In this document: positions 36,761 to 46,367 of the stretch, piece by piece | Numbering within the stretch: position 1 is the stretch's first letter | Layout: every line of letters begins with the position of its first letter | Source of the DNA: Acidobacteriaceae bacterium KBS 83 | GTDB lineage: Bacteria > Acidobacteriota > Terriglobia > Terriglobales > Acidobacteriaceae | DNA: 64,000 nucleotides | Direction: 5' to 3' | Assembly: GCA_000381585.1 (NCBI GenBank) | Contig: KB906735.1 | Span: 666,836-730,835, forward strand | Translations under genes and position numbers: made by a program | The notes under the pieces: model-generated | What the model was told of the DNA's origin: nothing | The model's database searches: none | The model's input: only the letters and a program-made list of their open reading frames with translations

Positions 36761-38836
36761 ATGTCTGCTAAAAAAGTCGCGCTCGCCGCTCGCAAAAAGA
36801 AGACCTCACGAAGAATCGTGGCCAAGCAGCCAGCCGCTATCGGGGCCGCGCCGAAGAAGCCATTAGTCCAAGCGTCTGAGCGACAGCGTTTGAAGCCAGG
36901 CCGCAATAAACGCATCACAAAAGTCGTCCCCGACAGCGTCGACCTCCGCGACCGTCCCTACACTCCGGCAGTCCAGATTGTCCCCGCGACTGAGCTTTAT
37001 CCGAACGTCACCATTCCTGTACTTGACCAGGAGCAGACCAACGCCTGCACCGGATTCGCCCTCGCCAGCGTCATCTTCCATCTGCAGCACAACGCCAAGC
37101 GCAGGGACCGAGTCGATGGCTACGCTGTCTCCCCATACATGCTCTACTCCATGGCACGCCGTTACGACGAGTTCCCTGGCCAGCCCGGAATCGACAGCGG
37201 CTCAAGTCTTCGCGGTGCTATGAAGGGTTGGTACAAACACGGCGTCTGCGGCGCCAGGCTTTGGAATGGCCTGGACATGCCCTCCGCGACCGATCCCGAA
37301 AGCGACTGGTGGCAGGACGCGGTCAAACGCCCGCTCGGCGCCTACTACCGCGTCGACCACCGCTCCGTGACCGACATGCAGATTGCTCTCAACGAGATCG
37401 GCATCCTCTACGCCAGCGCCGCCTGTCACGCCGGCTGGCAGCCCGAGGACGAAAAATATCCAACCGAGGCAGCCGCCGATTACTGGGTAATTCCCCACCA
37501 AAAGGCCACCCCCGACGATGGCGGCCACGCCTTCGTCATCGTCGGTTACACCTCCAAAGGCTTCATCATTCAAAACTCCTGGACGGAAGCCTGGGCCTCA
37601 AAAGGCTTGGCCATCCTCTCCTATCAGGACTGGATTCAGAACGCCATGGACTGCTGGGTCGCTCAGATCGGCGTCGCCACCGAACTTCACGAGGAGATTG
37701 CCGCCGCCCCATCCCTCCGTCTCTCCCCCGAAGGCAAGGTCCGCCTCGCCGCGGATGATACCCTCCGCAACCGCGAGGTGGACCCTTTCATCATCGACAT
37801 GGAGAACAACGGAATTCTCAGCAACACCGGCGACTTTCGGACGCAGCCCGACGACGTCGCCTCTCTTGTCACCACACAGCTCGGCATCGCCCGCAAAGCA
37901 TGGGGACTCAAGGACTCCGACCCCGTCGACATCGCCATCTACGCCCATGGGGGCCTCACCTCCGAGGATGACGCCGCAAAGACCGCAGCCTGCTGGACCA
38001 AAGCGCTCTATGACCACCAGATCTTCCCCATCTTTCTCATGTGGGAGACAGACCTGTGGTCCACCCTCAAAGACAAGGTCGAAGACCTTACGCAGCCCGT
38101 GTCCCGCACCACTGGGGGTCCGCTCGATGCGCTCGAGACGTGGAAGAACCAGCGCATCGAGCGTCTCCTCGTGGTCCCCGGCACCACCGTCTGGGGCGAG
38201 ATGAAGAAGAACGCAAACCTCATCTCCGTCGAGAAGCAGAATCTCCCCAAAGGATCTGACGGCAAACCCGACTTGAGATTTCAAAGCGGCGCTGTCCTTC
38301 TCTACCAGGATGCGCTTACCTCCGAGTTCTTTAAGTCGCCCTACAAATTCCGCCTCCACCTGATTGGCCACTCTGCCGGAGCAATCGTCCACAGCTACAT
38401 CATCGACCGCCTCAAAGACTGGGAATTCGAAACCGTCAACTTCATGGCTCCCGCCGTACGGGTCGACCTCTTCAAAGACACCGTCCTTCCGGCCATCGGC
38501 ACCCGCATCAAACGCTACAACCAGTTCCACCTCATCGACGACATCGAACAAAAAGATCCCACCTGCAAAATCCTCCTCACCTACTCCCGCTCGCTCCTCT
38601 ACCTGGTCTCACAATCCTTCGAAGAGGGAGTCGCCACCCCCATCCTCGGCATGCAGAAATACTTCGACAAACTCATCCCGCCCGCCAGCAACATCAACGT
38701 CTTCACCGCCCCCGGAGCAGACTCACAAAGCGTCACCCACGGCGGATTCGACGACGACTGCGTCACTACCAACAAGATCGTTTCTCTCATTAAGAACGCC
38801 CCTGTAACCCCATTCAGCTGCAATCTATCCTCGTAG
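36761..38836 (+). CDS. Papain-like (C1) protease fused to a serine alpha/beta hydrolase
   Basis: 691 residues. A basic, Ala/Lys-rich N-terminus of about 45 residues precedes a C1 peptidase domain (about 55-310). It has Gln-x-x-x-x-Cys96 in QTNACTGFA, a long insert, His256 in GGHAFVIVGY and Asn272 in IIQNSWTEAW, so the papain catalytic residues are complete. After a linker, about 375-690 is a second enzyme: IAIYAHGGL, then LIGHSAGAIVHSY with Ser538 in GHSAG, and a C-terminal His-containing GGFDDDC. Both active sites look intact. No signal peptide; the basic start may bind nucleic acid or be cleaved off. Possibly a self-processing effector-like hydrolase (inference). Confidence 0.82.
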   Translation: MSAKKVALAARKKKTSRRIVAKQPAAIGAAPKKPLVQASERQRLKPGRNKRITKVVPDSVDLRDRPYTPAVQIVPATELYPNVTIPVLDQEQTNACTGFALASVIFHLQHNAKRRDRVDGYAVSPYMLYSMARRYDEFPGQPGIDSGSSLRGAMKGWYKHGVCGARLWNGLDMPSATDPESDWWQDAVKRPLGAYYRVDHRSVTDMQIALNEIGILYASAACHAGWQPEDEKYPTEAAADYWVIPHQKATPDDGGHAFVIVGYTSKGFIIQNSWTEAWASKGLAILSYQDWIQNAMDCWVAQIGVATELHEEIAAAPSLRLSPEGKVRLAADDTLRNREVDPFIIDMENNGILSNTGDFRTQPDDVASLVTTQLGIARKAWGLKDSDPVDIAIYAHGGLTSEDDAAKTAACWTKALYDHQIFPIFLMWETDLWSTLKDKVEDLTQPVSRTTGGPLDALETWKNQRIERLLVVPGTTVWGEMKKNANLISVEKQNLPKGSDGKPDLRFQSGAVLLYQDALTSEFFKSPYKFRLHLIGHSAGAIVHSYIIDRLKDWEFETVNFMAPAVRVDLFKDTVLPAIGTRIKRYNQFHLIDDIEQKDPTCKILLTYSRSLLYLVSQSFEEGVATPILGMQKYFDKLIPPASNINVFTAPGADSQSVTHGGFDDDCVTTNKIVSLIKNAPVTPFSCNLSS

Positions 38837-39034
38837 CGATCGACCTCTATTGGCTGGCATCCGGCTTCACATTGCTTATCTTTTCTAGATAGTTCTGATT
38901 TCCGTCATTTCTCGGTTTATGCAATAGTCTAATCACTCCTCGTAGCGTTCTCGGCAATTTGGAGTTGAGTCGTCGTTGATATGTCCAACCCCTCAGCGGT
39001 TGAGAAATGTTGCCAATTAGAGATAGTTCGATGA

Positions 39035-39298
39035 GCTGCGCTCGGCTGCCTGAACACAGTTTGCGTTCCCTGCGGGAAGGTCACACTGGCACGCCCATGC
39101 AAGGTGCCGGGTGACATCGATCCGAAAGAGCACGATCCCGTGATCCGGTGCCAGCACTGCGAAGACACGTGGCAGTACCTCGACAAAGATTGCTTCCTCG
39201 CTCCCCTCTCTGCGGCGGGATCATCTGATAAGGCTGGTGGGACGGTTGCTGTGGTTGCCGGTCTGATCGCAGCCGTCAAGCTGGCACGCGTGGAATAG
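39035..39298 (+). pseudogene. Small zinc-ribbon-like frame without a normal start
   Basis: Open from after a TGA at 39032 to TAG 39296-39298. It contains CVPCGK, KVPGDIDPKEHDPVIRCQHC and YLDKDCF, which resembles short zinc-ribbon proteins with two CxxC knuckles. No ATG, GTG or TTG lies before the first CxxC; the ATG at 39104 would delete it. It may be a remnant, or start at a CTG. Confidence 0.4.
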
Positions 39299-39406
39299 AT
39301 CGAGCTGCAAAAACCGGAGTCCGCGGGTACGCTCTGCGATCTCCGGCTCGATTACACTTGCGCGCATGGTCGTGGAAGCGAGCAAAGGGAAGGCGTGAAG
39401 GGCGAC

Positions 39407-39547
39407 ATGTCAAAGTGCCACGTGACGGTCTCGACGAAGCATGGTCCACCACTGACGGAGTGTGTCGAGACCTCCGTACCCGGCCTCGCACTGAACATGG
39501 ACAAGTTTGATGTCCTGGCTCGTTTTCCCTTACGGCCAGCAAACTAA
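39407..39547 (+). CDS. Short open frame of 46 codons, unknown
   Basis: The ATG at 39407 has GAAGGG five bases upstream, and the TAA overlaps the next start as TAATG. The product is a small polar protein with no family I recognise. The ribosome site and stop-start overlap are its only support. Confidence 0.3.
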   Translation: MSKCHVTVSTKHGPPLTECVETSVPGLALNMDKFDVLARFPLRPAN

Positions 39548-39640
39548 TGTGTGGCCGCTATGTTCGTCGCTCTGACAAGTAACGCATCACGGAGTACTTC
39601 GCAGTTCACGGTCCATGCATTCCAGACTTCGGGCCGACAT
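39547..39640 (+). pseudogene. N-terminal relic of a YedK/HMCES (SRAP) protein
   Basis: Begins MCGRYVRRSDK, the hallmark N-terminus with catalytic Cys2 that covalently traps abasic sites. A TAA follows at the position of a Gln, and the frame resumes RITEYFAVHG and IPDFGP before homology ends. Over 150 residues of the family are absent. Confidence 0.65.
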
Positions 39641-39995
39641 CGCCTTCCACTCGGGCACAGACGTAGTCGCGCAGAGTCTTACGCAATGCATAGCCGGTTG
39701 CGCTGAGGCTCCACCGGAGGATTGATAAAGCTACCCATCGACCGATGCAGGACAGCGCATGCACCTAGCCGCTACTGTTCATCCGTGCAGCCCGCCGAGT
39801 GATTTCTTCCCCTGAACGTGGGTGGACCCTGCTACTGGTATTCGCCGGCAGAATTATCTAAATTCCACGGAGCCTTTGAGATGCGGCACGTTCTCTGGCG
39901 CACATGTCACGGTGATCCACCTCAACAAGGTGTCACGCGAACCGCAGGCGTCACTCTGTTTGCAGTGCCAAGTCTTCTGGGAGACTCGAAACAAT
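39641..39995. other. Intergenic region upstream of the TonB receptor
   Basis: No gene recognised; presumably the receptor's leader and promoter. Confidence 0.35.
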
Positions 39996-42900
39996 ATGAA
40001 CTTCGTTCGCAATGTGCTGGCATTTGTAATGCTTGCTTGCCTCAGTTTGTCTGCTCAGCAGATCACCGGAAACGTTCGCGGAACAGTTACAGACCCAAGC
40101 GGCGCTGTCATTCAGGGCTCCGCGGTTACAGCGCGGCAGGCGGAAACGGGCCTGTCGCGCAGCACGACCACCGATCGCGACGGTAACTACGTTCTTCTGG
40201 AACTCCCGGTCGGACATTACCGCCTGCAGGCCGCAGCAAAAGGTTTCCAGGAATATGTGCAGGATGGCATCACGCTGAACGTGAACGAGACGGCTTCGGT
40301 CTCCCCACATCTCGCGGTCGGATCGGAGAAGGAGCAAGTGCTGGTGAGCTCCGATGCCGAGCTGATTGAGCCAACCGTCACCAGCATGGGCAAGGTAGTG
40401 CAACAGCGCGAGTTGGAGGATCTGCCGCTGAACGGACGCAACTTCTCGCAACTTGGCTTGTTACAGCCTGGCGTCGTTCCCTTGACGCCTGGGATAGCCG
40501 AAGCGGGCGGATCGCTGCGCAACGGACAGGCATATGCAGTCAATGGCCAGCGACCTGAATCAAACAACTTCCTCATCGACGGCGCGAACAACTTCAACGG
40601 CGTCGACGGCGGATTCGTCCTCAAGCCGCCGGTGGATGCGATCAGCGAGTTCCGCATCATCACGCACAGCGCGAATGCGGAGTTCGGAAGTGCGTTAGGA
40701 TCGACGACAAATATCATCACGCGGTCGGGCACGAACCACGTTCACGGAACGTTGTGGGAGTTCCTGCGCAACGACGCAGTCGATGCCAACAATTACTTCT
40801 ACTCCGGGCCGTCGAAGGAGCCGCTGAAGCAAAACCAGTTTGGCGCCACTATCGGCGGCCCGATCAAAAAAGATAAAACCTTCATTTTCGGTTTCTATGA
40901 AGGCTTCCGCAATCGCCAGGGCGAGACTGGACTTACCCCAGTGCCGTCGCTGAAGCAGCGTACCGGAGACTTCTCCGAACTCTGCCCGGAGGGCTTCACG
41001 GACGGCTTCTGCAACAACCCTGCGAACCAGCTTTTCAACGTCTTCGCCAATGCACCGTACCCGAATAACCAGGTGCCGCAGGCTCAGTTCAACTCGGTTT
41101 CGAAAAATTTGCTGAGCTTCTTTCCGCTTCCAAACGCGGGCACCAATCTGTTCTCCACGACCCAGATTTTGACCAATAATACCGATCAGTTCGGCATCAA
41201 GGTGGATCACTACCTCAATCCGCATGACATGCTGAACTTCAATTACATGTTCAACCAGCTCTCCCAGGTCGATCCGCTATCGCCGGGGGGGGCCAGCGTG
41301 CCGGGCTTCCCCATAGGCGAAGACCAGCGCGCGCAGATCTTTGTCGCTCAAGAGACGCACACCTTTTCGCCGACCCTCATCGGTGTGGCGCGATTCTCGT
41401 TTCTCCGCAACAAGTTCCTCTACGGCGAGCACGAGAACCATCAGCCGCCCTCAAGCCTTGGATTCCAATACGAACCGAGTCTCGATGTCGCCACTGGACC
41501 GCCGTTCATCCAAGTGAATGGCTATTCCACGGTTGGTGATCCGATCACCGGCCCACGCAACACCTACGAAAACGTCTTCGATTACTCCGGATCGCTGAGC
41601 TGGGTGCGGGGCAGGCACACGCTGAAATTCGGCGGCGGATATCAGCATCAGCAGATCAACGTGCTGCAAGGGATTGCGACCAACGGCTTCTTCGTATTCG
41701 TGCCATTCCCGGTAACGGACGCGTTCGCCAGCTTCCTCACCGGGCAGCCGATCGTCTTCCTGCAAGGTATCGGCGATTTCTCGCGTGGCATTCGCGGCAA
41801 CAATGCGAATTTGTACGTGCAGGATACGTATAAGGTCACGCCGGGACTCACAATCAATGCCGGACTGCGTTACGACTTGCCCATACCGTACACCGAAATT
41901 CATAACCGGGTATCGTTGTTTGACCCGGGGAAGAAGTCCCAGGTCCTTCCGGACGCGCCGGCGGGACTGTTGTATCCGGGCGATCCCGGTGTGCCCGCAG
42001 GCCTGATCCCCACCGATAAGAAGGCATTTGCGCCGCGTCTTGGCATCGCGTGGGACCCGATCGGTAATGGCAAGTCACTGATAACTGCGGCATACGGTAT
42101 CTTCTATGAGCCTTATTACACCGGACAGGGTGGTCCCTTGCAGGCGCCGATCAGTGCACCTCCGTACCTGGGAACCCCGCAGGTGAGCCTGCCGAACTTC
42201 GCGGATCCGTTCAATGGCAATCCACCGGCCGTAGGGACATTCTCCAAGCCACTCACGAATCTGACTCTGTCGCCGACGTTGACGCTCCCTTACACGCAGG
42301 ATTGGGACTTGAGCCTGCAGCAGTCGTTAGGATCCGATTGGCTGTTCGAGATCGGATACGTCGGCACCAAGGGCACGCACCTGCCGCGCTTTATTGAAGC
42401 GAACCCAGCTGTATTCGTTCCCGGAACCGTGAACGGCCAGCCGATTTCGAATTCCAGCAACGCCGATCAACGGCGGCTCTATTCCGGCTGCACGCTCGCC
42501 GATCCGCCGAGCAGTTGCCAGTTTTCATCGACCGGCGAGATCGCGGGTATCGCCAACTCGTCGTACAACGCGTTGGAAACGTCCATGCGCAAACGGTTCA
42601 GCCACGGTCTGTCATTCCTCGTGTCGTACACGTGGTCGAAGGCGATCGACGATGTGTCGTCGTTCAACATAACCGGATCGGCGGCGAAGCCAGTCGCAGG
42701 CGAAAACGATCTCGCCCAAGACCCGTTCAATCTCGCAGCAGAGCGGGGGCTCTCGCTGTTCGACGCGCGCAACCGATTCGTTGGGAGCTATGAATGGGCG
42801 CTTCCGTTCTGGAACCATGCGCAGAACTGGTACCAATGGGGGCTCGGCGGGTGGCAGTTGAATGGCATCGCCACGCTGATGAGCGGCACGCCGTTCACCG

Positions 42901-43313
42901 TCTTCGACTCCAACGACGTTGCGGCGCAAGGCACTGCGCCGGAGATCACCGGATTCTCCGCGCAGCGACCCGATCTCGTCGGCAATCCCAATAGCGGGCC
43001 GCGTGCGGTCAGCGCCTGGCTCAACAGTAGCGCTTTCCACCGACTCGATCCCACAGCCAACGCGGGGCAGTTTGGCACGGAACGCCGCAACGTGAATACC
43101 GGCCCGGCTTATGCGGACTTGGACTTCGGTGCCCTTAAGAACTTCAAAGTGACAGAATCGACGCAGTTCCAGTTCCGCGCGGAGCTCTTTAACATCCTGA
43201 ACCGCGCAAACTTCCGCTTGCCCGACAGCGACATTAGTTCGCCGACATTCAACCATATCCTTTCGGCGGAGGCTCCGCGCCAGGTACAGTTTGCGTTGAA
43301 GTTCATGTATTAG
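39996..43313 (+). CDS. Oar-like TonB-dependent outer-membrane receptor, intact
   Basis: 1105 residues from the ATG at 39996, chosen because the frame's upstream 58 codons lack a signal peptide while MNFVRNVLAFVMLACLSLSAQQ is one. Residues about 25-110 are a carboxypeptidase-regulatory-like domain (GTVTDPSGAVIQG, GNYVLLELPVGHY). A plug follows with LPLNGRNFSQL and FLIDGANNFNG. About 290-1105 is a large beta-barrel with LRYDLPIPYTE, FRAELFNILNRANF and the final strand RQVQFALKFMY. This architecture is a hallmark of Acidobacteriota and is thought to import large or unusual substrates. No substrate-linked neighbour other than the MFS gene. Confidence 0.93.
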   Translation: MNFVRNVLAFVMLACLSLSAQQITGNVRGTVTDPSGAVIQGSAVTARQAETGLSRSTTTDRDGNYVLLELPVGHYRLQAAAKGFQEYVQDGITLNVNETASVSPHLAVGSEKEQVLVSSDAELIEPTVTSMGKVVQQRELEDLPLNGRNFSQLGLLQPGVVPLTPGIAEAGGSLRNGQAYAVNGQRPESNNFLIDGANNFNGVDGGFVLKPPVDAISEFRIITHSANAEFGSALGSTTNIITRSGTNHVHGTLWEFLRNDAVDANNYFYSGPSKEPLKQNQFGATIGGPIKKDKTFIFGFYEGFRNRQGETGLTPVPSLKQRTGDFSELCPEGFTDGFCNNPANQLFNVFANAPYPNNQVPQAQFNSVSKNLLSFFPLPNAGTNLFSTTQILTNNTDQFGIKVDHYLNPHDMLNFNYMFNQLSQVDPLSPGGASVPGFPIGEDQRAQIFVAQETHTFSPTLIGVARFSFLRNKFLYGEHENHQPPSSLGFQYEPSLDVATGPPFIQVNGYSTVGDPITGPRNTYENVFDYSGSLSWVRGRHTLKFGGGYQHQQINVLQGIATNGFFVFVPFPVTDAFASFLTGQPIVFLQGIGDFSRGIRGNNANLYVQDTYKVTPGLTINAGLRYDLPIPYTEIHNRVSLFDPGKKSQVLPDAPAGLLYPGDPGVPAGLIPTDKKAFAPRLGIAWDPIGNGKSLITAAYGIFYEPYYTGQGGPLQAPISAPPYLGTPQVSLPNFADPFNGNPPAVGTFSKPLTNLTLSPTLTLPYTQDWDLSLQQSLGSDWLFEIGYVGTKGTHLPRFIEANPAVFVPGTVNGQPISNSSNADQRRLYSGCTLADPPSSCQFSSTGEIAGIANSSYNALETSMRKRFSHGLSFLVSYTWSKAIDDVSSFNITGSAAKPVAGENDLAQDPFNLAAERGLSLFDARNRFVGSYEWALPFWNHAQNWYQWGLGGWQLNGIATLMSGTPFTVFDSNDVAAQGTAPEITGFSAQRPDLVGNPNSGPRAVSAWLNSSAFHRLDPTANAGQFGTERRNVNTGPAYADLDFGALKNFKVTESTQFQFRAELFNILNRANFRLPDSDISSPTFNHILSAEAPRQVQFALKFMY

Positions 43314-43508
43314 CAGGTACGAACGAACAGAGCCGGAAAGTCAGCAAACGGGCGCTGTAGTGGAATAGATGATCCGCTGTGGGACACGTCTCAGACCACT
43401 AAGACCGCCGCGCTAGCGAGTTGCATCTGCATCGCCGAGTGTGCCTGGCCGCGCCCGTTAGGGCGGTCAAAGCAGTGCTCACTCCGATGGCTCGAAGATC
43501 GGTAAACA

Positions 43509-44786
43509 ATGAGAACGAATCACCATCATGTAGACGAAGAGAGCTCGATTCAATATCCCGGCTGGGGTGTACTTGCCGCCGCATTTACCGGCGTCATGGT
43601 GAGCTTTGCTCCGATCGTTCCCTACACGTTCAGCTTGTTCCTCGATCCGTTGCATGCCGCCTTTGGTTGGAAGCGGGAAGCGATGGGTGGAGCGTTTGCG
43701 TTGGCAGCCATTACGGTCGCACTTGTCTCGCCCCTCATCGGCCTTTTGCTCGATCGCTTCCCCCCGCGCGGCATCATCCTCCCCGGGATTCTGGTTTTCG
43801 CCGTCGGGCTTGCGACACTCAGCCGATTGACGCCACATATCGTTCAGTTCTATGCCACGTTTTTTGTAATCGGGCTGGTTGCAAACGCCACCGCACAATT
43901 CGCGTACACTCGCACGGTCCTTACCTGGTTCACAAGCCACCGAGGATTTGCGCTCGCCTTGCTCCTCACCGGAAGCGGTGTTGGCTCCATTCTGATCCCA
44001 CCACTCACCGAATGGATGATCCAGCATCACGGCTGGCGCAGCGCCTTTCTATTATTGGGCGGCATCGCGATCCTCGGCTTTCCGCTCACCGCGATTCTGG
44101 TGCGCAATCGCCCCGAGGCGGCGATCGTTCGCGCTGAACACCGGGCGGACACGGGCCTGACAGTCGCGGCCGCGTTGCGGACTACTGCATTCTGGATTCT
44201 TGCTTTTATTACCATCCTCTCCGCGTTCAGTGAAAATGGCCTGGTGACCAACCTTGCTTCCATCCTCACCCAACATGGGGTACTTGCTGCCAGCGCGGCG
44301 CTTGCTTTGTCGGTTCGCGGAGGGGCGAGTATCATTGGCCGGCTCGGTGTCGGCTTCGCAATCGATCGCGTCTCTCCAGAACGCATTCAGTCCCTTGTCC
44401 TCGCCTTGGCAGCCGCGGGAACACTCATTCTTGCTTTTGCCGGCAGCGCATGGGCAGCTCTGTTGGGAGCGGCCGTCCTTGGCGTGGGGCTGGGCAGCGA
44501 AGCAGATGTGGGACCATACCTGCTTGCGCGCTATTTCGGCCGCCGGCATTTCTCAGCGCTATATGGTCTTACCTGGACCGCTTATGCCATCGGTGGCGCA
44601 ACTGGGCCGCTGTGGATTGGGCATTTGTATGATCGTGCTGGCGCTTATCTGCCGCGATTCATCGTCTATCTTGCCTTAGTGGCATTTGGAGCGGTGATGC
44701 TCAGCTTCTTCTTGCAATCCGACCAAAAGAGCATTACGACTGAGCGGGAAATGACCGCAAACGCGGGCGTCCCGCTCGAAGGCTAG
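43509..44786 (+). CDS. MFS transporter, monocarboxylate/OFA-like
   Basis: 425 residues with about 12 hydrophobic segments. Starts MRTNHHHVDEE, then GWGVLAAAFTGVMVSFA, as in bacterial members of the monocarboxylate/oxalate-formate group. The loop between helices 2 and 3 reads GLLLDRFPPRG, the family A-motif, and LGSEADVGPYLLARYFGRRHF lies in the second half. Likely imports an organic anion by proton symport; substrate unknown. Transcribed in the same direction as the TonB receptor 195 bases upstream. Confidence 0.88.
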   Translation: MRTNHHHVDEESSIQYPGWGVLAAAFTGVMVSFAPIVPYTFSLFLDPLHAAFGWKREAMGGAFALAAITVALVSPLIGLLLDRFPPRGIILPGILVFAVGLATLSRLTPHIVQFYATFFVIGLVANATAQFAYTRTVLTWFTSHRGFALALLLTGSGVGSILIPPLTEWMIQHHGWRSAFLLLGGIAILGFPLTAILVRNRPEAAIVRAEHRADTGLTVAAALRTTAFWILAFITILSAFSENGLVTNLASILTQHGVLAASAALALSVRGGASIIGRLGVGFAIDRVSPERIQSLVLALAAAGTLILAFAGSAWAALLGAAVLGVGLGSEADVGPYLLARYFGRRHFSALYGLTWTAYAIGGATGPLWIGHLYDRAGAYLPRFIVYLALVAFGAVMLSFFLQSDQKSITTEREMTANAGVPLEG

Positions 44787-44819
44787 CAACTGGAAGCCGA
44801 TCATCCGGATTCTCGGGTT

Positions 44820-45030
44820 TCAACGAAAACCAGCATCGAAGCCCTTAATCTCTTAAATCACACGAACGTGCAGAACATCGACCAGGTCTACGTCGCCCCC
44901 ATTTTCTCGGTCCCATACCTCGTCAATATGGCGACAAAATCGGAAGTCCCGTAAACCTACTTTGCGACGCCAAACTTCACCGGTACAGCCAGGCAGCTGC
45001 AGGCGCCTCTGCGCATGTGCCTTAGGAAGA
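44820..45030 (+). pseudogene. C-terminal fragment of another TonB-dependent receptor
   Basis: In one frame it reads SIEALNLLNHTNVQNIDQVY, then a break, then TYFATPNFTGTARQLQAPLR. That is the usual last 70 residues of an Oar-like barrel (NLFNHTN... GTARQLQ). A TAA lies between the pieces, and GSPVN appears in another frame, so at least two indels occurred. The rest of the receptor is missing. Confidence 0.7.
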
Positions 45031-45124
45031 AGAACCAGATGGCGCGTACCGGGACACCAAGGGGGCTATCGAATCCATCGAAAGGTTGACTTGAGGTGTC
45101 GGGAAGAGTGTTACACAGTCTGTG

Positions 45125-45219
45125 TGGCGGAAGTGCGTGTGAGTCGAACACACCGTCACCCGTGAAGAGCGACCGCCGGTTTTGAAGACCGGGAGGATCA
45201 CCGGAGCCTAAGCACTTCC
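45125..45219 (-). tRNA. selC: tRNA-Sec, anticodon TCA
   Basis: 95 bases with encoded CCA, the same length as E. coli tRNA-Sec. On the minus strand it begins GGAAGTGC and ends GCACTTCC-G-CCA, an 8-bp acceptor stem unique to selenocysteine tRNA. The D-arm contains CTCCGGTGA as in E. coli. The anticodon arm is CCGGT-CTTCAAA-ACCGG with TCA at the centre. A long variable arm follows, then the T-arm GTGTG-TTCGACT-CACAC. It is transcribed away from selD, 72 bases from its start. SelA, SelB and SelD are all encoded next to it. Confidence 0.95.
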
Positions 45220-45291
45220 GAAGTAAGCGTCTGAACATCCGTGGTTGAAGACCACATCATCGCATCGAACTGACAGAATGAGAACGCCCTT

Positions 45292-46350
45292 ATGAATGCA
45301 CCACTCATCAGGTTAACGCAACAGGTAAAGGCGGGAGGATGTGCCAGCAAGCTGGCGCCCGGTTCACTCGCGGCTGTGCTTTCTCGGTTGCCTTCGCAGA
45401 GCGATCCCAACCTATTGGTCGGCTTCGACACTTCGGATGATGCGGGCGTTTACAGACTCGACGCCGATTCTGCACTCGTGCAGACTGTCGATTTCTTCAC
45501 ACCGCTCGTAGACGATCCGTTCACATTTGGCCGGATCGCGGCCACCAATGCACTCAGTGATGTGTACGCAATGGGTGGCCGCCCGCTCACCGCGCTCTCG
45601 CTGGTTTGCTTCCCCCAGGACGGCGATCTGGACATCCTCGAGCAGATAATGCGAGGCGGCCTCTCGAAGATGTCTGAGGCTGGTTGCGTCGTCGTCGGAG
45701 GACACAGCGTCCGTGACGGGGAGATCAAGTTTGGTTATGCTGTCACCGGCTTGATTCATCCAGATCGTGTGCTCACCAATGCCGGCGCGGCAGTAGGCGA
45801 CGTACTCGTGCTGACGAAAGCGCTTGGGACTGGCGTGATCACGACGGCTCTGAAACAAGGCAAAGCCGATTCCGATTGGGTAGAAGTAGCAGTGCGGTCG
45901 ATGACGACTCTGAATCGAGAAGCATCGGAGATCGCAGCACATACGGTCGGAGTACATGCCATGACCGACATCACTGGTTTCGGCTTGATGGGGCACAGCC
46001 GCGAGCTGGCCCTGGCCAGCGGAGTCTCGCTCGAGATCGAAGTGGAGCGCATTCCGCGGATCGATGGCGCGCTGGACGCGATTCGGATGGGTGCCATCCC
46101 CGCTGGCTTACTGGCGAATCGCGATTTTGCGGAGTGCGTTACCTGCGATGCGGCGGGTGCGTCTATCTCGGATGCTATGCGTGCTCTGCTGTACGATCCC
46201 CAGACAGCTGGAGGGCTCCTGATCTCCGTCGCCGCCGTGGCTGCCGATGAACTACTAGCGTCCCTCAAGGCCGGCGGGATCTATGCCTGTAGGGTCGGCT
46301 GCGTCGTTGGCCGACGGGCTGCGGGCGAACACCTGATTCTTTTACGCTAG
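45292..46350 (+). CDS. selD: Selenide, water dikinase
   Basis: 352 residues. It makes monoselenophosphate, the selenium donor, from selenide and ATP. The N-terminal catalytic pair is Cys17 and Lys20 in GGCASK; the Sec seen at this place in some SelD proteins is Cys here. Further landmarks are VGFDTSDDAGVYRL, TPLVDDPFTFGRIAATNALSDVYAMGG, VVGGHSV and the C-terminal DPQTAGGLL. First gene of the selD-selA-selB run; selA follows after 17 bases. Complete and of normal length. Confidence 0.96.
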   Translation: MNAPLIRLTQQVKAGGCASKLAPGSLAAVLSRLPSQSDPNLLVGFDTSDDAGVYRLDADSALVQTVDFFTPLVDDPFTFGRIAATNALSDVYAMGGRPLTALSLVCFPQDGDLDILEQIMRGGLSKMSEAGCVVVGGHSVRDGEIKFGYAVTGLIHPDRVLTNAGAAVGDVLVLTKALGTGVITTALKQGKADSDWVEVAVRSMTTLNREASEIAAHTVGVHAMTDITGFGLMGHSRELALASGVSLEIEVERIPRIDGALDAIRMGAIPAGLLANRDFAECVTCDAAGASISDAMRALLYDPQTAGGLLISVAAVAADELLASLKAGGIYACRVGCVVGRRAAGEHLILLR

Positions 46351-46367
46351 GGGATAGAGACTCTTGC

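Noticed and set aside
37598-38551. Long minus-strand open frame inside the protease fusion gene
   Set aside because: It is a shadow caused by codon bias; the plus strand carries clear catalytic motifs throughout.
39032-39034. TGA before the zinc-ribbon-like frame as another selenocysteine codon
   Set aside because: The residues on its upstream side do not form part of a zinc ribbon and no suitable hairpin was seen after it.
39087-39104. TGGCACG...TGC as a third sigma-54 promoter
   Set aside because: The GG to GC distance is nine bases, not ten, and no copy of the 52-base upstream element is nearby.
45125-45219. Reading the tRNA-like sequence on the plus strand as a serine tRNA
   Set aside because: The plus strand would give anticodon TGA but lacks the CCA end, T-loop and D-arm order; the minus strand fits tRNA-Sec in every arm.
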